Source: Sphaeroforma arctica JP610 (lineage: Eukaryota; Opisthokonta; Ichthyosporea; Ichthyophonida). From it: 34,733 nt of DNA. Below are positions 1-12,300 of this stretch, piece by piece. Numbering within the stretch: the first letter of the stretch is position 1; every line of letters begins with the position of its first letter. The position numbers were made by a program, and so were the translations under genes. Where the stretch lies: the NCBI RefSeq assembly GCF_001186125.1, contig NW_014040468.1, positions 47,122 to 81,854 on the forward strand. Direction: 5' to 3'. The notes beneath the pieces were generated by a model. That model made no database searches. It worked only from the letters and a program-made list of their open reading frames with translations, and was not told the origin of the DNA.

Positions 1-956
1 TATAGAATGGCAGCTAAAGACTGCCTCAGATCTCCGGTACACCAGGCTTGCGGTACGGTAAAGTATCATAAGTATATGGTCAACTCTATGTATTACTACA
101 TAATATATAATTATATATAGGACGTCTTATAACATTCGTTATAATATGGAGCGCTGGTGAATACCATAGGTCCATAGCGACATATCCCGTGTAGACAGGC
201 TGTGTGACTACATATTTTTAAAAAATAAAAATAAAAAACTGATTCATCTCAATAATCGCCAAATGGGCGGGCGATTGTGATGCAGCGGGCCAATGAAAAA
301 TTCGAATTGTTGGCGCGGGAAAAAATCGTGAATTTTTTTATATCTTTTTATATTTACGTAGAAATAAAGTATTAAAAAAAAATTGTTCGTTGGATTGTTC
401 CGAGCTTCTCTGCCGGTACAAATATTTACTAAAGTACATGAATTCTATACTAACGTGTATAGCCGCAGGAAAGACTTGGCAGTAGAAACAATTGCAACTT
501 GAAGGTGTGTTAGTAGTGGATGTTTATCTGTACACATACCTATTTGCATAGTTATCAGTTCTCCTAGCGTATACTATTTCATCCTACAGATCTAGCGAGT
601 CTGGTAGCCAAGGCTAGGAAGCGGACAGTTTTGTGATCATCCAGAAGGCTTGACATGGGACAATAGATCCGTATGTGGACCTGAAATATGCGCATTTCAA
701 ATCAACCATACCAAAAGTTCTTCCTACTTATTCATACTCGTGATGCGAATAGACGAATCTGAATTTTTAAATGGCGTTACGAAGGTTTAGAATATAAATA
801 TAACTGGCGGCAACCCTATTCTTTTCACTGGACAGGAGTGTTATGATAGTACTAGCATGTCGGTCGGAGTGATTAACATGTGCCTAACCGTGATACATCA
901 GTGTAGTCGACTCACCTCTATTATTGATCAACTTTACAGATATCTAAAACAACACC
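1..956. other. Upstream region of CKS1, no gene supported
   Basis: AT-rich non-coding DNA. It holds the factor-site cluster listed separately (257-323) and a TATAAATA-like stretch near 791-800 that could be a core promoter for CKS1. The first 50 bases could be read as the tail of an exon ending at a GTACGG donor-like site, but 50 bases are too few to support a gene. Confidence 0.5.
257..323. promoter_or_regulatory. E2F / CHR-like / CCAAT site cluster
   Basis: A 67-base island that is more G+C-rich than its AT-rich surroundings. It contains CGCCAAATGGGCGG (257-270, imperfectly palindromic), a CCAAT box (290-294), TTCGAA (301-306, a known variant of the cell-cycle CHR element) and TTGGCGCGGGAAAA (310-323), which matches the classical E2F site. 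This combination is typical of animal cell-cycle promoters bound by E2F/DREAM and NF-Y. It lies about 630 bases before the CKS1 start codon, so the target is inferred. It could also serve a gene left of the window. Confidence 0.55.
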
Positions 957-2145
957 ATGCCGACAGCCGATAAGAACATCACATATTCCGACAAGTACTG
1001 TGATGAGATCTACGAGTACCGGTATGCATACTACAATGAACCAATTCGTTAGACAACGTGCAGGAATAGTTATAAATCAGTCTATATGGTTATGTTTTCC
1101 AGCGCGAGAGTAGAGTGTAAAACTTAAGTTATGTGAATAAACAATAGATGAGATCAAAATGTCGAATTTGAAGCTGTCTCTATTCCAGTTTTGGTGTAGA
1201 TGGTGTAACCAGACGATATCTTCATATCAGTGACTGAAGACACGTGGGAGCATAGTATGCGCTTCCACAGGCTCTTTAGTCTACACGGAGTAGAAGTTAT
1301 ATATCCTTTTTGATGGCTATACTGCACGAGTTTAATGTATATTCCGAGAGATGTTCTAAATATGCACGTGTACGAGCTATGACAGGAGATTATATTTTGT
1401 TCCTATTATATCGCAACTTGTGATTTGCACTGTATATTTACTGTTGAACATCACACTGTCCCAATATATTACAACCATATTCTTGCTTGCGTATTTGAAA
1501 GTTTGTGTATATATACTATCGTTAACTTCAGCTACACAATTCTTTTAAGCACTCAGCGCACCCTTCAGGCTTACTGTAACCATATATGCATATATGTATG
1601 TTTGTCAGACATGCTTGCTTTCACTCCTCAATGGTATCTGCTACGTGGTGTCTATGAATTTTACTCTTCTTTTGCAGCATATCTTGTGTGATGTACTGTG
1701 TTAAATCAAATCGGCCTCACAACACTAGTATCGATTTTTTTATAACAACCATGTAGGGGTGTGTCGTAAATTGTGACATTGCATGCAACTGTCGCATCCA
1801 GCAGGTTTATCCCTTGAGTGAAAAACACCCCTGTCACTATCGTATCACTGTACCACTTCCATAAGGATTTACCACCATAAGAACTCAACCTGTTAGAACC
1901 TTTCGCGTCTACACGTTCTAAATAAAATGATCAACTCTCATGCCGCACACCCGCACAGTCACGTTACTCTTCCAATGGACCTTGCTCAAAATACACCGAA
2001 GGACAGGCTTATGACTGAGTCGGAGTGGCGAAAACTGGGGATTCAACAGTCCCGAGGATGGGAGCACTATATGATACACAAACCAGAACGACACATGATC
2101 ATGTTCAGACGAGAACACCACCTGTCAAACAACCCTATGATCTAG
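957..2145 (+). CDS. CKS1: CKS1-type cyclin-dependent kinase regulatory subunit
   Basis: Small cyclin-dependent kinase adaptor that binds the kinase C-lobe and recognises phosphothreonine, helping multisite phosphorylation and substrate choice in nucleus and cytoplasm. Exon 1 is 957-1021 (ends CG, donor GTATGC) and exon 2 is 1959-2145 (acceptor CCGCACAG). Both edges are in phase 2 and give an 83-residue protein, the usual family length. Family motifs are clear: [17 protein letters not shown] at residues 8-24, [18 protein letters not shown] at 39-56, and [16 protein letters not shown] at 58-73. The anion-pocket residues K13, R22, S53, W56 and R73 correspond to human K11, R20, S51, W54 and R71. 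Odd: the hinge normally reads HxPEPH but here reads HKPERH, with Arg66 replacing the second proline. It converges on the MCMDC2-like gene. Confidence 0.97.
1022..1958 (+). other. CKS1 intron
   Basis: A 937-base intron, GT to AG, with both edges in phase 2. The reading frames open inside it (for example 1425-1691) look like AT-rich chance frames. No other feature was seen. Confidence 0.9.
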
Positions 2146-3329
2146 CTCAGTGATGAGAGCAACCTGCGGAGGTATAAAGTCAATACCTCATTAAAGGAAT
2201 GGGTTCTTTTGTGATTTTGGGACGAAATGCGACTTCGAACACCCTGCCGATAGGGAACAAGACTTGAAATGGAGACAGCATTCGAGGTTTTGGAGGTGGA
2301 AAGGGAAACGAGGCATCATGTGCGCGGTAATATGGCCGAAGATAGCATTTGACCTCTTTCTGTGTTTGTGAATCGCTTTTGAGCCGGAAAAAGATGTCCT
2401 TCTGCAAAACACTTACGAAAATTGGAAGACTGAGAGTAGATCAGGGCCGTCTCGTAACAGTACAGAGGCAGCTTACGGCATTAAACTGCGAGATTGTTGA
2501 TTCTCAGAATAATATATTTAATATATGGCTTTTCTTGCAATTGAGCTTTGTGCGCACGTGCTAACAGAACTTAGTCCATTTTATTTGTCTTCGGCATGTA
2601 AGTTGCGAGCACAATGAGGTCAAAAGGCCACTTACCATTGCGCTATTAACAGTATGTCCTTCCCGCATACGCAACCTACGGTTACATGCAGTAGTAGCAC
2701 ACAACGCTCACAATGTAATAGTGAGTAGCTGTCGTACCCCAGATGCCAGCATGAAAGCATCTAACTGAATACGAGTCTCATTATGCTATGTAAAACTTTT
2801 TTTAGCTGGCATTGTCTTGCGTTACATCCGGTATTCTTTCCCATTACTAATTTCATTCCTGCTGACACTACATTTGGGCACTCTCTCCTAGTCGTACCGC
2901 GCGAGAAAGCCACACACATTCTCGATGTGGTCGTACATTTGAGACATCTTCTCATTGCACTGGAAGTTTGTGATAAACGAGCATGAGTTAAGGGAATCTC
3001 TAATGTATAGGTTTGGTTTTACGGCCTGTTGGGATGATTTTGCGAGGAATCTTATTGAGTAGTCCTAGCCTACGATGACGATGTACCGTGTGGTTTTATA
3101 AGCCGTCAAGTTAAAATTTTGTAGGCCACAAAAGTAGCTGAGCTACCTTAATACACTATTGGGATTTTCGTGGTGCATATAGGTATCAGGAGAGTATTTA
3201 GTAGTATAGAGGAGTGTACTATCAATTCTGAATGTATATATAATGAGTATGTGTGCTCCAAGTATGTTAATTTATATATCTAATCTGCATGTGCTCGTAA
3301 GTATGCATGTAATATACCCTAGATATATC
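2146..3329. other. Convergent intergenic region, no gene supported
   Basis: Lies between the stop codons of two converging genes, so it should hold both 3' UTRs. Frames of 60-75 codons overlap on both strands at 2180-2412 and 2761-2986. I recognise no motif in them and cannot connect them to splice sites that lead anywhere. No clear AATAAA lies near either stop. Confidence 0.5.
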
Positions 3330-6300
3330 CTACTTGGAGTACTGTTTCATGTATTCAGTACGTGCACGTCTGGCGCGCTTACCAAGGTTTATCATATCTA
3401 TAAAATCAATCACCGATGGTGAGTTTAGCTATAAATATATATGTAACTAGATGCCTGCTAGTATAAGTTTGCTTGCATGGAAGGTGCGCGCGGTGACAAC
3501 CTACATCGGCTTGAAAGAAGTAGCCATCCTGACGTAGAATATAATCAATTCCCAGATTGGATTTGCCTGATCGACAGAACGAGCTTTTCTCCAGCAAAAG
3601 AATGGCGAAGATAGCATCATACACCATCACCTATAGGGTTATGGAGAGGCATTCACAGCATCACTCGACAAGACCTTGTATTTGTACCGGGCTATATCCT
3701 CAAAAAATGGTTTACATCTCCGGTGTAGTATGATCTGCGCGATCATATGATTGTGTTTCAACTCCTTAGTTACTTTTTCTGTAGTTGTGTTGTGCCCGCT
3801 TCCGTTTGACTTGATTCAAACCCTTAAACTATTATCCCGGATTCTTTTTAACACGGTGTTGAAATTTATATTAAGACAAGTGATCTCATGTGCTCAAATA
3901 GTACGAGTGAGTCTCAGTCTGACGAATATTCTTAGTCGGAAGCCTGCACTTGCACTTTCTCAAAAACATTTTGTTCTTGTTTGTGATGCAATCACGGCGT
4001 CGGCTGATCGCGATGTATTGCACGTTTCAGCTGTGCATGAGTGACTGAAGCCGTGATACAGTACGTGTGTGATGTTGCATAACATACGGTGGCTAAAACA
4101 AAGAACATTTATTGTTGATGATTGGCATTTTAACCAAGGAGACACATACCTCTGCGCGAAGATTTAGACGTGTGTATGCCATCGCAAGATTAAATAGCGT
4201 TTGCAAATCGCGCAGCCCCATGTTAGCTCCTCCTTGTCGACTGCAGTGCATAAGAGTACAATGAGTATACTTCACGATCTATGTGAAGTCATAAAAGAAG
4301 CAGTTATAATATACAACGGCTGTGAGAAATGCGAAAGGCTTTACTGTAGGGATAATTTGATACGCGCAAAGAATCTTTCTACACGTCAAGCCCGATACCA
4401 TGCTCCGCTTAAATCGATTCACAGCAGTTGGTACACAACAGTGCAACTGGGCACATTATGTTGCTCGAGAGAAATGCGCGCCATACTGTTCCCTTGACCC
4501 TCGGCCTCTCTGCTGATTTTGTGGTACACAATATTCTACATACATATTTGTCTTCGCGGTTACCTTTGATGTATATCACTAATTTCAAGACTGTAGATTT
4601 GAGCGAGTATATGAACAGGAGAATATAACTCATATTCTGAACATGTGACAAGATAATTATTACGTACTCTTTTTTAAGCACCAATAACCTTTGTATCCCA
4701 TTACATTAGTACATGACTATATTCAATGAGTGATCTTAAGGTTGTACGATAAGTGTTTGGCACGGCTTCGGAACGCGGAGTGCAATTTCACTCGCCCATG
4801 CAAAAGCTCCTCTCTGACCTCCGAGTTGCCGGCAAAAGTCCGTGTTGTGAATTCGTTTGTTTACACATATCGAGTGGTGCAGTTATATACAAACATATTT
4901 TGAATTTTTTTGTGTTTCCCGATGCATATAATTAACTATATAATTGGTCCGCCTTAATCGGAAACAGACCGGTGGTGAGATCTCTTTGGTATCACACACC
5001 TACCTGGAGACGTAGTACCCTTGAAGTGCATCCATGGCCTCGTGCGAGTACTCTACCTCGAAAGAACCCGCGTATGCCAAGTACTACAACACGTTAAATA
5101 CAATAATTAGCAACTCGGACACGTCTTGGAGTATGAGGAGGAAGCATATACTACTGCATGTAAGTTGAAACACGCGCTAGAACTCTATTCATGACTTGAA
5201 CATTATTTGTGTATTCGAAGTGGCTACATCAAAAGCTACCGTGCACATTGAAACTACCTCCATTTGCCAAGCTTTGCATACATTCCATTATGTACCATGA
5301 GTGCTATAGAGCGCTGGTGCACATGTTTCGATTGCAAAATATACTGATGATTAACAGCAGTATATACCTCACACAGGTCATCAGGCGTGAGTGTTTCAAA
5401 TGGGTCCACCCCTCCACTTTCAACGGACCCAGAAAGAATAGTGAAGATTTTAGTTGTTTATTCTTACTGCAAAGGTGACATCTGATCAGCTGTTGGTAAT
5501 TGCCCAATTATAAGCAACTCGTCCAGAGCCATTTTGAAGTGAGACTTTGCCCCCACCTGGGATCTATCCATATACTTGCCCATATCGCTTGACAGAACTA
5601 TCCGCACATGTACACTACGCTCACACTGGACTGCTTGTTATAGCATTTTAGTAGGCGGCAAAGTCAGCCTCACTTGCGCTCAAAAGTGAAAATCAGTGTA
5701 GCAGTATAAATGGTTTCGACCACAAAACATCAATGCTTATACATAATGAACACAGAATATCGTGAAGTTGCGAATAGCCACTTTTGAATCTCATTGAAGG
5801 GGTTTGATTGGTTCCAGAGATACACGGGCGAAAAATGCACACGACAACTCAACACCAGAATGAGTTCGAGCACCTCCATTGGAAGAGTCGCTCATCGCAG
5901 GCAGCCTCATCATGTCTTCGATCCAGTGATCCCTCGATGATCAAATGAAATTTACTGCATTCAAGGCCAAACAGGTCGATTTAATCGGAACCTACACATT
6001 TTTTGCGCTGGTAGGTCCTATACGCGGCAGAAAGGTGGTTTCTAATACAAAAGTGTCATTTCCATTTCGATGTCCTAACCGAATACCGCCCAAGATAAAG
6101 AAAGACAAAACAACGAAAATTGCACAATAACTTGTGTTTCGCGCTATCAGGACGCAATCAGAACCTATTCGAGATACAAAGCCGTCACTATCAGCGAGGG
6201 TATATTAGAATAAATACACTATTATCTGCAATCAATACAGGAATATAGCTTACTATATGGTGCATAAGACCTACCTTCGCAGTAGCTCCGGTAGCTTAAC

Positions 6301-9300
6301 CTGGATCTGTACGATTGCACAGTACAGTCAAGATTTACAAAATCAGTAGATTATTGTGTGTTTGTGAAACACAAAATAAAAAGGCCTGTAGCTGTACAAC
6401 ATCAGACAACCGCTACAGTAGCAATACTTGTGAGGAACTAGAATTATTCACCAACAACAGACGATCATCTCTTACCTGAGACACGCGAGTGTGACCAATC
6501 ATCATTGTGAATCATGTGCTTGGTTTGAGCGATACGCACGAACAAACTCCAATTTGGCTCACAAGAGCAATCTCCAAACCTGGAATACATTTATTTGCGA
6601 GCTTGTACACCTTTACTTTTCTATCGGACACTGTGCTTGTGGTACGGAAAGACGCCACTGACGATGCCGGCGAGCTACTAACATCCTTCTCAGTCTAAAC
6701 CTCGAAAAATACAGCATGACACTCAGGTTAGAATACAAATGGTGATGTGCGTGTGTATGAGTAGCGGTAGGCTATTGTCTACCTCTGATTGCTTCGTATA
6801 AGATGGGCTTATTATTACTGTGGTCGCATTGGTACCTCGATCTCTTTGAAATAAAATTGACTTTTGAAAGAGACATGAGGCTTCGTGTTCTTGAAATGTC
6901 ATCGCAACGCTTGGTCACTTGTGAAGATTGTTTGCCAATATTTATGCGTATTTGTCGAAATACGTGCGAGTCTTTCGCTACTGCATGGAATGACTGATAT
7001 ATGGTTTTTTGCTTTGATATCAAATATTTCGATTTCGCTGATAGACTACCTAGCGTAGACAGCTTCCAATCTGCAAGCTAGTCAGACATTTTGGAACCCT
7101 GTGTCGAAGTATGACTTCCAATGCCCATTTACCTGCGATCAAATGAACAGAACGTACAACATGCCTCCGATACATGGTTACGCACATTATTAAAACTATA
7201 CCTCACTCGTGGATTCGTACGCTAGTATGTTTGCTTGGAAAGGATAGCGTGTGATAATCCTCATTTTTGTGCTATATTTCGTCTGTGAAGTTTTATTCAC
7301 CTCGACATCGATAGTACCCGACGCCAGAGCTGATGTTTTGAGAAAAACGATGAGCATCTCACATGTCAAAAAAAGAAAGAGATCCTGTAAATCACACAAG
7401 ACTTCCCATATCGAACGTACAGTAAAGCTTCATCACGGCGATTCAGAACATTCCTATCATCCTGAAAACAGACTGTAACAAATACAGCGTACTGTAACAA
7501 TATCGCGGTATATTTGCGGTATTGTATCAATATCACGAGGCGTGCGTGAGTTGAAGGACATACTCGCACATTCTTGAGATTCTTCGTAGCTCTAAGTTGT
7601 CAGTACCCAATTTCAAAGGTGATTATACTATTGAGCTCTGGCTGCGATGCCCTGAATTACAGAGCACAAACAGTTAACGATTTTATCTTTTTCAATAATG
7701 CATCGAAGTGCTCCTGTTATTCAATATTTTCACAATTGTCACAGCATGTATGATCCTCACCTTTACTTAGAGCCACAAACAGGGCCAACCAATGTAATGT
7801 ACGAAACGGGTGCCGTCCCGTGAATGCAAACATACCTTGTGCGAGGCTCCGTTGTTCAGACTTACTCAGCCGACTAAGTTCGTGCACAAGACACAACCCT
7901 CGACCCGCCAGCAGTATGGTTCCCCCTTTTGCCAAGGGAATGTGCATGAATGTGCATGATACATTTCATTATACAAGGGGCATTTCTCAACCGCACCAAG
8001 TGTACACGCTTAATGTTGTGTTTGCGGAACTCTGCAGTTTCTTAAACAAATAACATGAGCTTCACTTCATGAAGGCTTGGAATATACTAGCTTTGACTAA
8101 TACAAACTTTAACAAGACAGATTTCAATAATGACGACCCGATAGAGTCGTAGCCAGGCAGGTGAAAGGCTAGTTGTAGTAGCCTTCAAGTGAAGTGATTG
8201 ATATTCACTCTAATACCATTGCCACTCTCACGCCCATGCGGCAGCTATATAGTAAAGTCTGATGTTTGCCATGCGCAAATATAAAACAGCACCCATCTCT
8301 CATCCCATGCAAGACTGGCCAAACATATGTGCCTTACCGGATGCAACAGTCGGGCGAAGGCGGCTCGCAGCTGACGTTGTTGGTAAGAGGTGGGTCGAAG
8401 TACTTCCGCTAGTGTGCTGTATTGCAAAGATAGTCGAACGACAAGTACATGCTAAATGCGTATGCATACTTTCATGGCATAATTCGCACGTGACTTTATA
8501 GAAATATAAATCGAATCTGCGCAGTGCGATGATTTATGAGTACAAAATACGAGAACAAGTATGTGACATAAGGGCAATTCTTTAAATGGTCCACGAATCT
8601 GCGAGATGCTACAAAAAGACAAACTTTAGTCAAAACACACACTAACGCAACAAGCACAAAATATCCAGAGGGTATGATGGTCATCGGCAAGCATTGGCGC
8701 GTACATATAAATAGTTATGAATTGATTGTGCTGCCAATAATACTAACTATAAGCAGCCTGACGATAGTTACCAGCATACAATTTCAATACAGACTTCTTG
8801 CCTGAGTGGACTGAGTAGCCAGTCCGCATGCCATGATACATAGCCTGGCAATTTCGGGGTCATCAGAACCTATTAGAACATCCAGGTTACAGGGCCGCAC
8901 CTCGGACAGCGATGGATTGTGACTGGGCTTCACAGGTTCGATATCATTGACGAAACTATGTGAAATGTCTGAAAGTAAAGTCGATAAAATTCCAGCAATA
9001 GTGAGCGCCCGATACGTTCATCATTTTGAGATACCATGTGAGTTGTTCTAGGACGAATACATTTTAATAGCGTTGGCAATCGCAAATAGGAGAGGTACAA
9101 CATCACAGTTCACCTGCTAGAATAAACTCCCAATGAGATTTAAAAACCATTGTGCTTATTGCAAAACATCACATCTTTCAATTTGCCTTGACCTAGACTA
9201 AATATTATTGACATTTGCAGAAAATCTTTAGAGTAGCGAGTGTGAAATACAAAGCGAAATACAAGCCAACGGGAATCTCTATGGCAAATGAAACGACGCT

Positions 9301-12300
9301 TGACCCTCATAACCAAGCACGCGATTGTATCGCTTGTCTAAGTAGATTCTAGTAAAGCTTCATCTCGCCTTTGTAGCTTTTTCGTTGTATTACCGAATAC
9401 CTGTATGCTCGGCAGATGTATTCGAATACGTAATGACGAGTTGAATCAACAGGGCAACTTTTACATCCAGATGTGCCTCCATTGGTACTAGCAGCCCTGT
9501 ACCCGAAGTATGTGACTCCAGATTTCAATGGTGCGCAATTGATTGTCACTATCGTCAAATCTATCCAATCGTAGTAGATAAACTCGCTCCTTTACGCAAT
9601 AGACGCAATCGTCAACGCGGTGCTGATTGTATATCGTTAAACAAATCACAGCGAGCAAGGAGCAGAAAAAATAAATGCAACGTCCAAAGCTACACGTGCA
9701 TATATGAGACAGACACCTTCAATACTTGATGTGCTTTGATGACAAGCAAAACATACTGTTTGATCAAACATGCCACATGTAAGGTCAAAACACACATCTT
9801 ACGGCCGAATTCCCGAACAAGGCGATTGATGAACTGCCATCCGTGGCTGCAACCCTGCATCAAGCGGAACACCCCGTTTGCAGGTGAAAGTGGTGGCGGT
9901 AGCTATATCAAATACGAGCAGGGAACATGTTGGCTACAGGCATGTCCACGTTTTAAGAAAATTGTTGCTGACTTTTAATTGCACAATGCTGCGATTAGAA
10001 GTATTGAGCTCATAGACTGATGACACTGCTTACATACAGGTAAGTAGGTACAGTGCCTAATGTAAACCTTAATTCTGCACACGAACCTTGTTCGGTGGAG
10101 GGAAATCATTCCAAACCATGTACACCACGGGTAGCGTGTTGAAACCTTTCTTCTGGTACGGCGGCATATCCTTAGTCAGCGATGCAACGACCTCCACACA
10201 TGCGCCTATATGCGCGACTTCGAGTGCACCTTCTCGCACTAGTAGCTCTGTGCGGCAGTTGACAATGCTTGACTCCCGATTGTATGGTGCTATGCGCAGG
10301 TGTGTTGCGTCCACCAATCCTGGGTATGGTGAGATTGTAGAACGTAGGCATGGGAGAAGAAGCTGCCGTGTTCGCGTATAGATCTGACTATAAGCCATAC
10401 AGACATACACGCAATTGGGAGCTCCGAAAGGGAAATATACTGATGCTGTAAACATCATCGAACAAAACCACTGCCCAGTGCACCATCACGAACATGACAA
10501 TCACGCTAGTAAGACACATGATTGATGCCTACAAAGTTGATTGGTAGTTGTCATGATGTTGTCCCTTCCTCAGACACCTATATGTGAGCAAAAGACATAT
10601 GGCAATAGATCTGGTATGTCCAGGTAGATGCACAGGTACAAGTCAGCAAAAACGTACCTATCAAACGCTGAGTGCCATACACTCGGTATCGCTCATCTTC
10701 AATCAGTGTGCCTGAGCAGACCTTGCACACTAAATGCGAAGGATAGCAACTAACCACAACAACTGCCTTACACGTGTCCACCTCGCATACCAACCGCATC
10801 GAACGTGTGTAGGGAATGTTCTCTGAGATGTCGAATATGATGCCAAATATGCGCACAAGCCCTCTTCTCTCGTATGCATGTCTGCCTGAATTGTATCTCC
10901 CTTTCTTTTCCAGCTGCCGCACAACACCGCCAAAATGATGTAGTTGCATAGACAGTAGCAGGCGTTGACCATACATAGGACCGCTCAGCATCGAGCGTGT
11001 GCCTACAAGGCTCGCGAACACCGCGCTAAGAGTACTCCGAAACTCGTGAGGATTCTGCAACAGGCTCCGGCATGCATCTGGAGCATTGCTAGAAAAATCT
11101 ACCAGATCGAGACTCAGAGATATGGGCACAATGTGCAGCTCACTATTCGCAGCGCCAACCCTCTGCACATGCGCGTAGCATTGTTCAGACAAATCTTGCA
11201 ACAATGCGGCCTCATTGATATTGCTAATCAAATAGGTACATAGCTCCTCGTACAAAGTGGTGGTGGTCTCTGCGTCTGCCAGTAGATGTGGTGCTGTCAA
11301 ATGCCCCTGTACGCTAGTCGAGTCCTTATGACTGGTAGCCACCTCAGATGGTACCGACTGGTCGACTACTACGGATACACCATTCAACATGCCAGAAAGT
11401 ACACTATCTTCCATGGCATCCATATTGTTAAACGTTTGTTCGAATAACCCGTCGTTAACGTCAGTGCACTCATCTCCTCTCTCAATGCTACCAATACGGC
11501 GGAATAAAGACTCGCCCCCACGAGTGCATTCCGCACTACCATTCGCACTCGGTAGCTCACTTTGTGTATCACCGGAGGGCTGCGCGTGATACCTGAATCT
11601 TTCCAACTTAGAAATTGTGCGTGCTCCTAGATTCGTGATAATTGAAGAGGCTTGTATTGTACTTGGACTGTCAGGAGTCAAAGACGAGCGGTTGCACTCA
11701 AGCATCTCATTGCGCTCGGGTGTATGATCCTTTGCATGTTGAGTATTGCGTTCACTATTTGAAGCCATCGGTGTGAGCTGCTTTCTACTATTACTCGCTA
11801 TCATCGAGTCAGAGTGCGTAATTACTTCTTCGCCAATGCTATCATCACCACTGACATTGCTCAACGACTGTGGTGTTGAGGGTTGCGTGAGATCCGGCAC
11901 CACCGATTTGTCATGTGTAGGTATACATCCCACTGAGCATATAAACTTAACGGAGTGCGCCTGTGTTTGCGGCTCTTGGCCTGGCTGTAAAATAGCGTGA
12001 GAGCCTCTTGGCGGATGTTCAGCAGCTTCTCCGCCCGTGCAATTTTTTACTAACAGTTCGTCATGCACACATACACGCTCCTTACGAAGCGTGTTGATAC
12101 TCGACGCTCGCTTGCCGAAAGCATCCGATACACAATTGCTGACTGCACCAGATCCAGCGCCTTTCGATAGCGTTCGAGTGGAGGACACGCCAGCAGATTT
12201 CTCGTGGGATAACCAGGGAGTTTCTATATCATCCTTGACCACTTGTGGTACAATGATCTCCGTACTCGCATAGTCATCTATCTGCACTGGCGTATTACTC

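Noticed and set aside
1-51. Possible terminal exon of a gene entering from the left
   Set aside because: Fifty bases with a donor-like GTACGG are not enough to support a coding call.
3960-4044. Minus-strand peptide SADAVIAS as the exon after RLNLRAE
   Set aside because: It resembles the expected motif but is out of phase. The exon 3630-3505 (VMVYDAIFAILLLEKS) is in phase behind a good acceptor and aligns better.
5033-5164. Plus-strand frame beginning ATGGCCTCGTGCGAG and ending at a perfect GTAAGT
   Set aside because: The opposite strand at 5083-5004 encodes YLAYAGSFEVEYSHEAMDAL, which aligns with human MCMDC2 and fits the neighbouring exon phases. The forward frame is its shadow.
8245-8427. 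60-codon minus-strand frame at this position as the coding frame
   Set aside because: A different minus-strand frame in the same DNA ends at the GTAAGG donor in the phase needed by the next exon and matches the family. The longer frame is chance.
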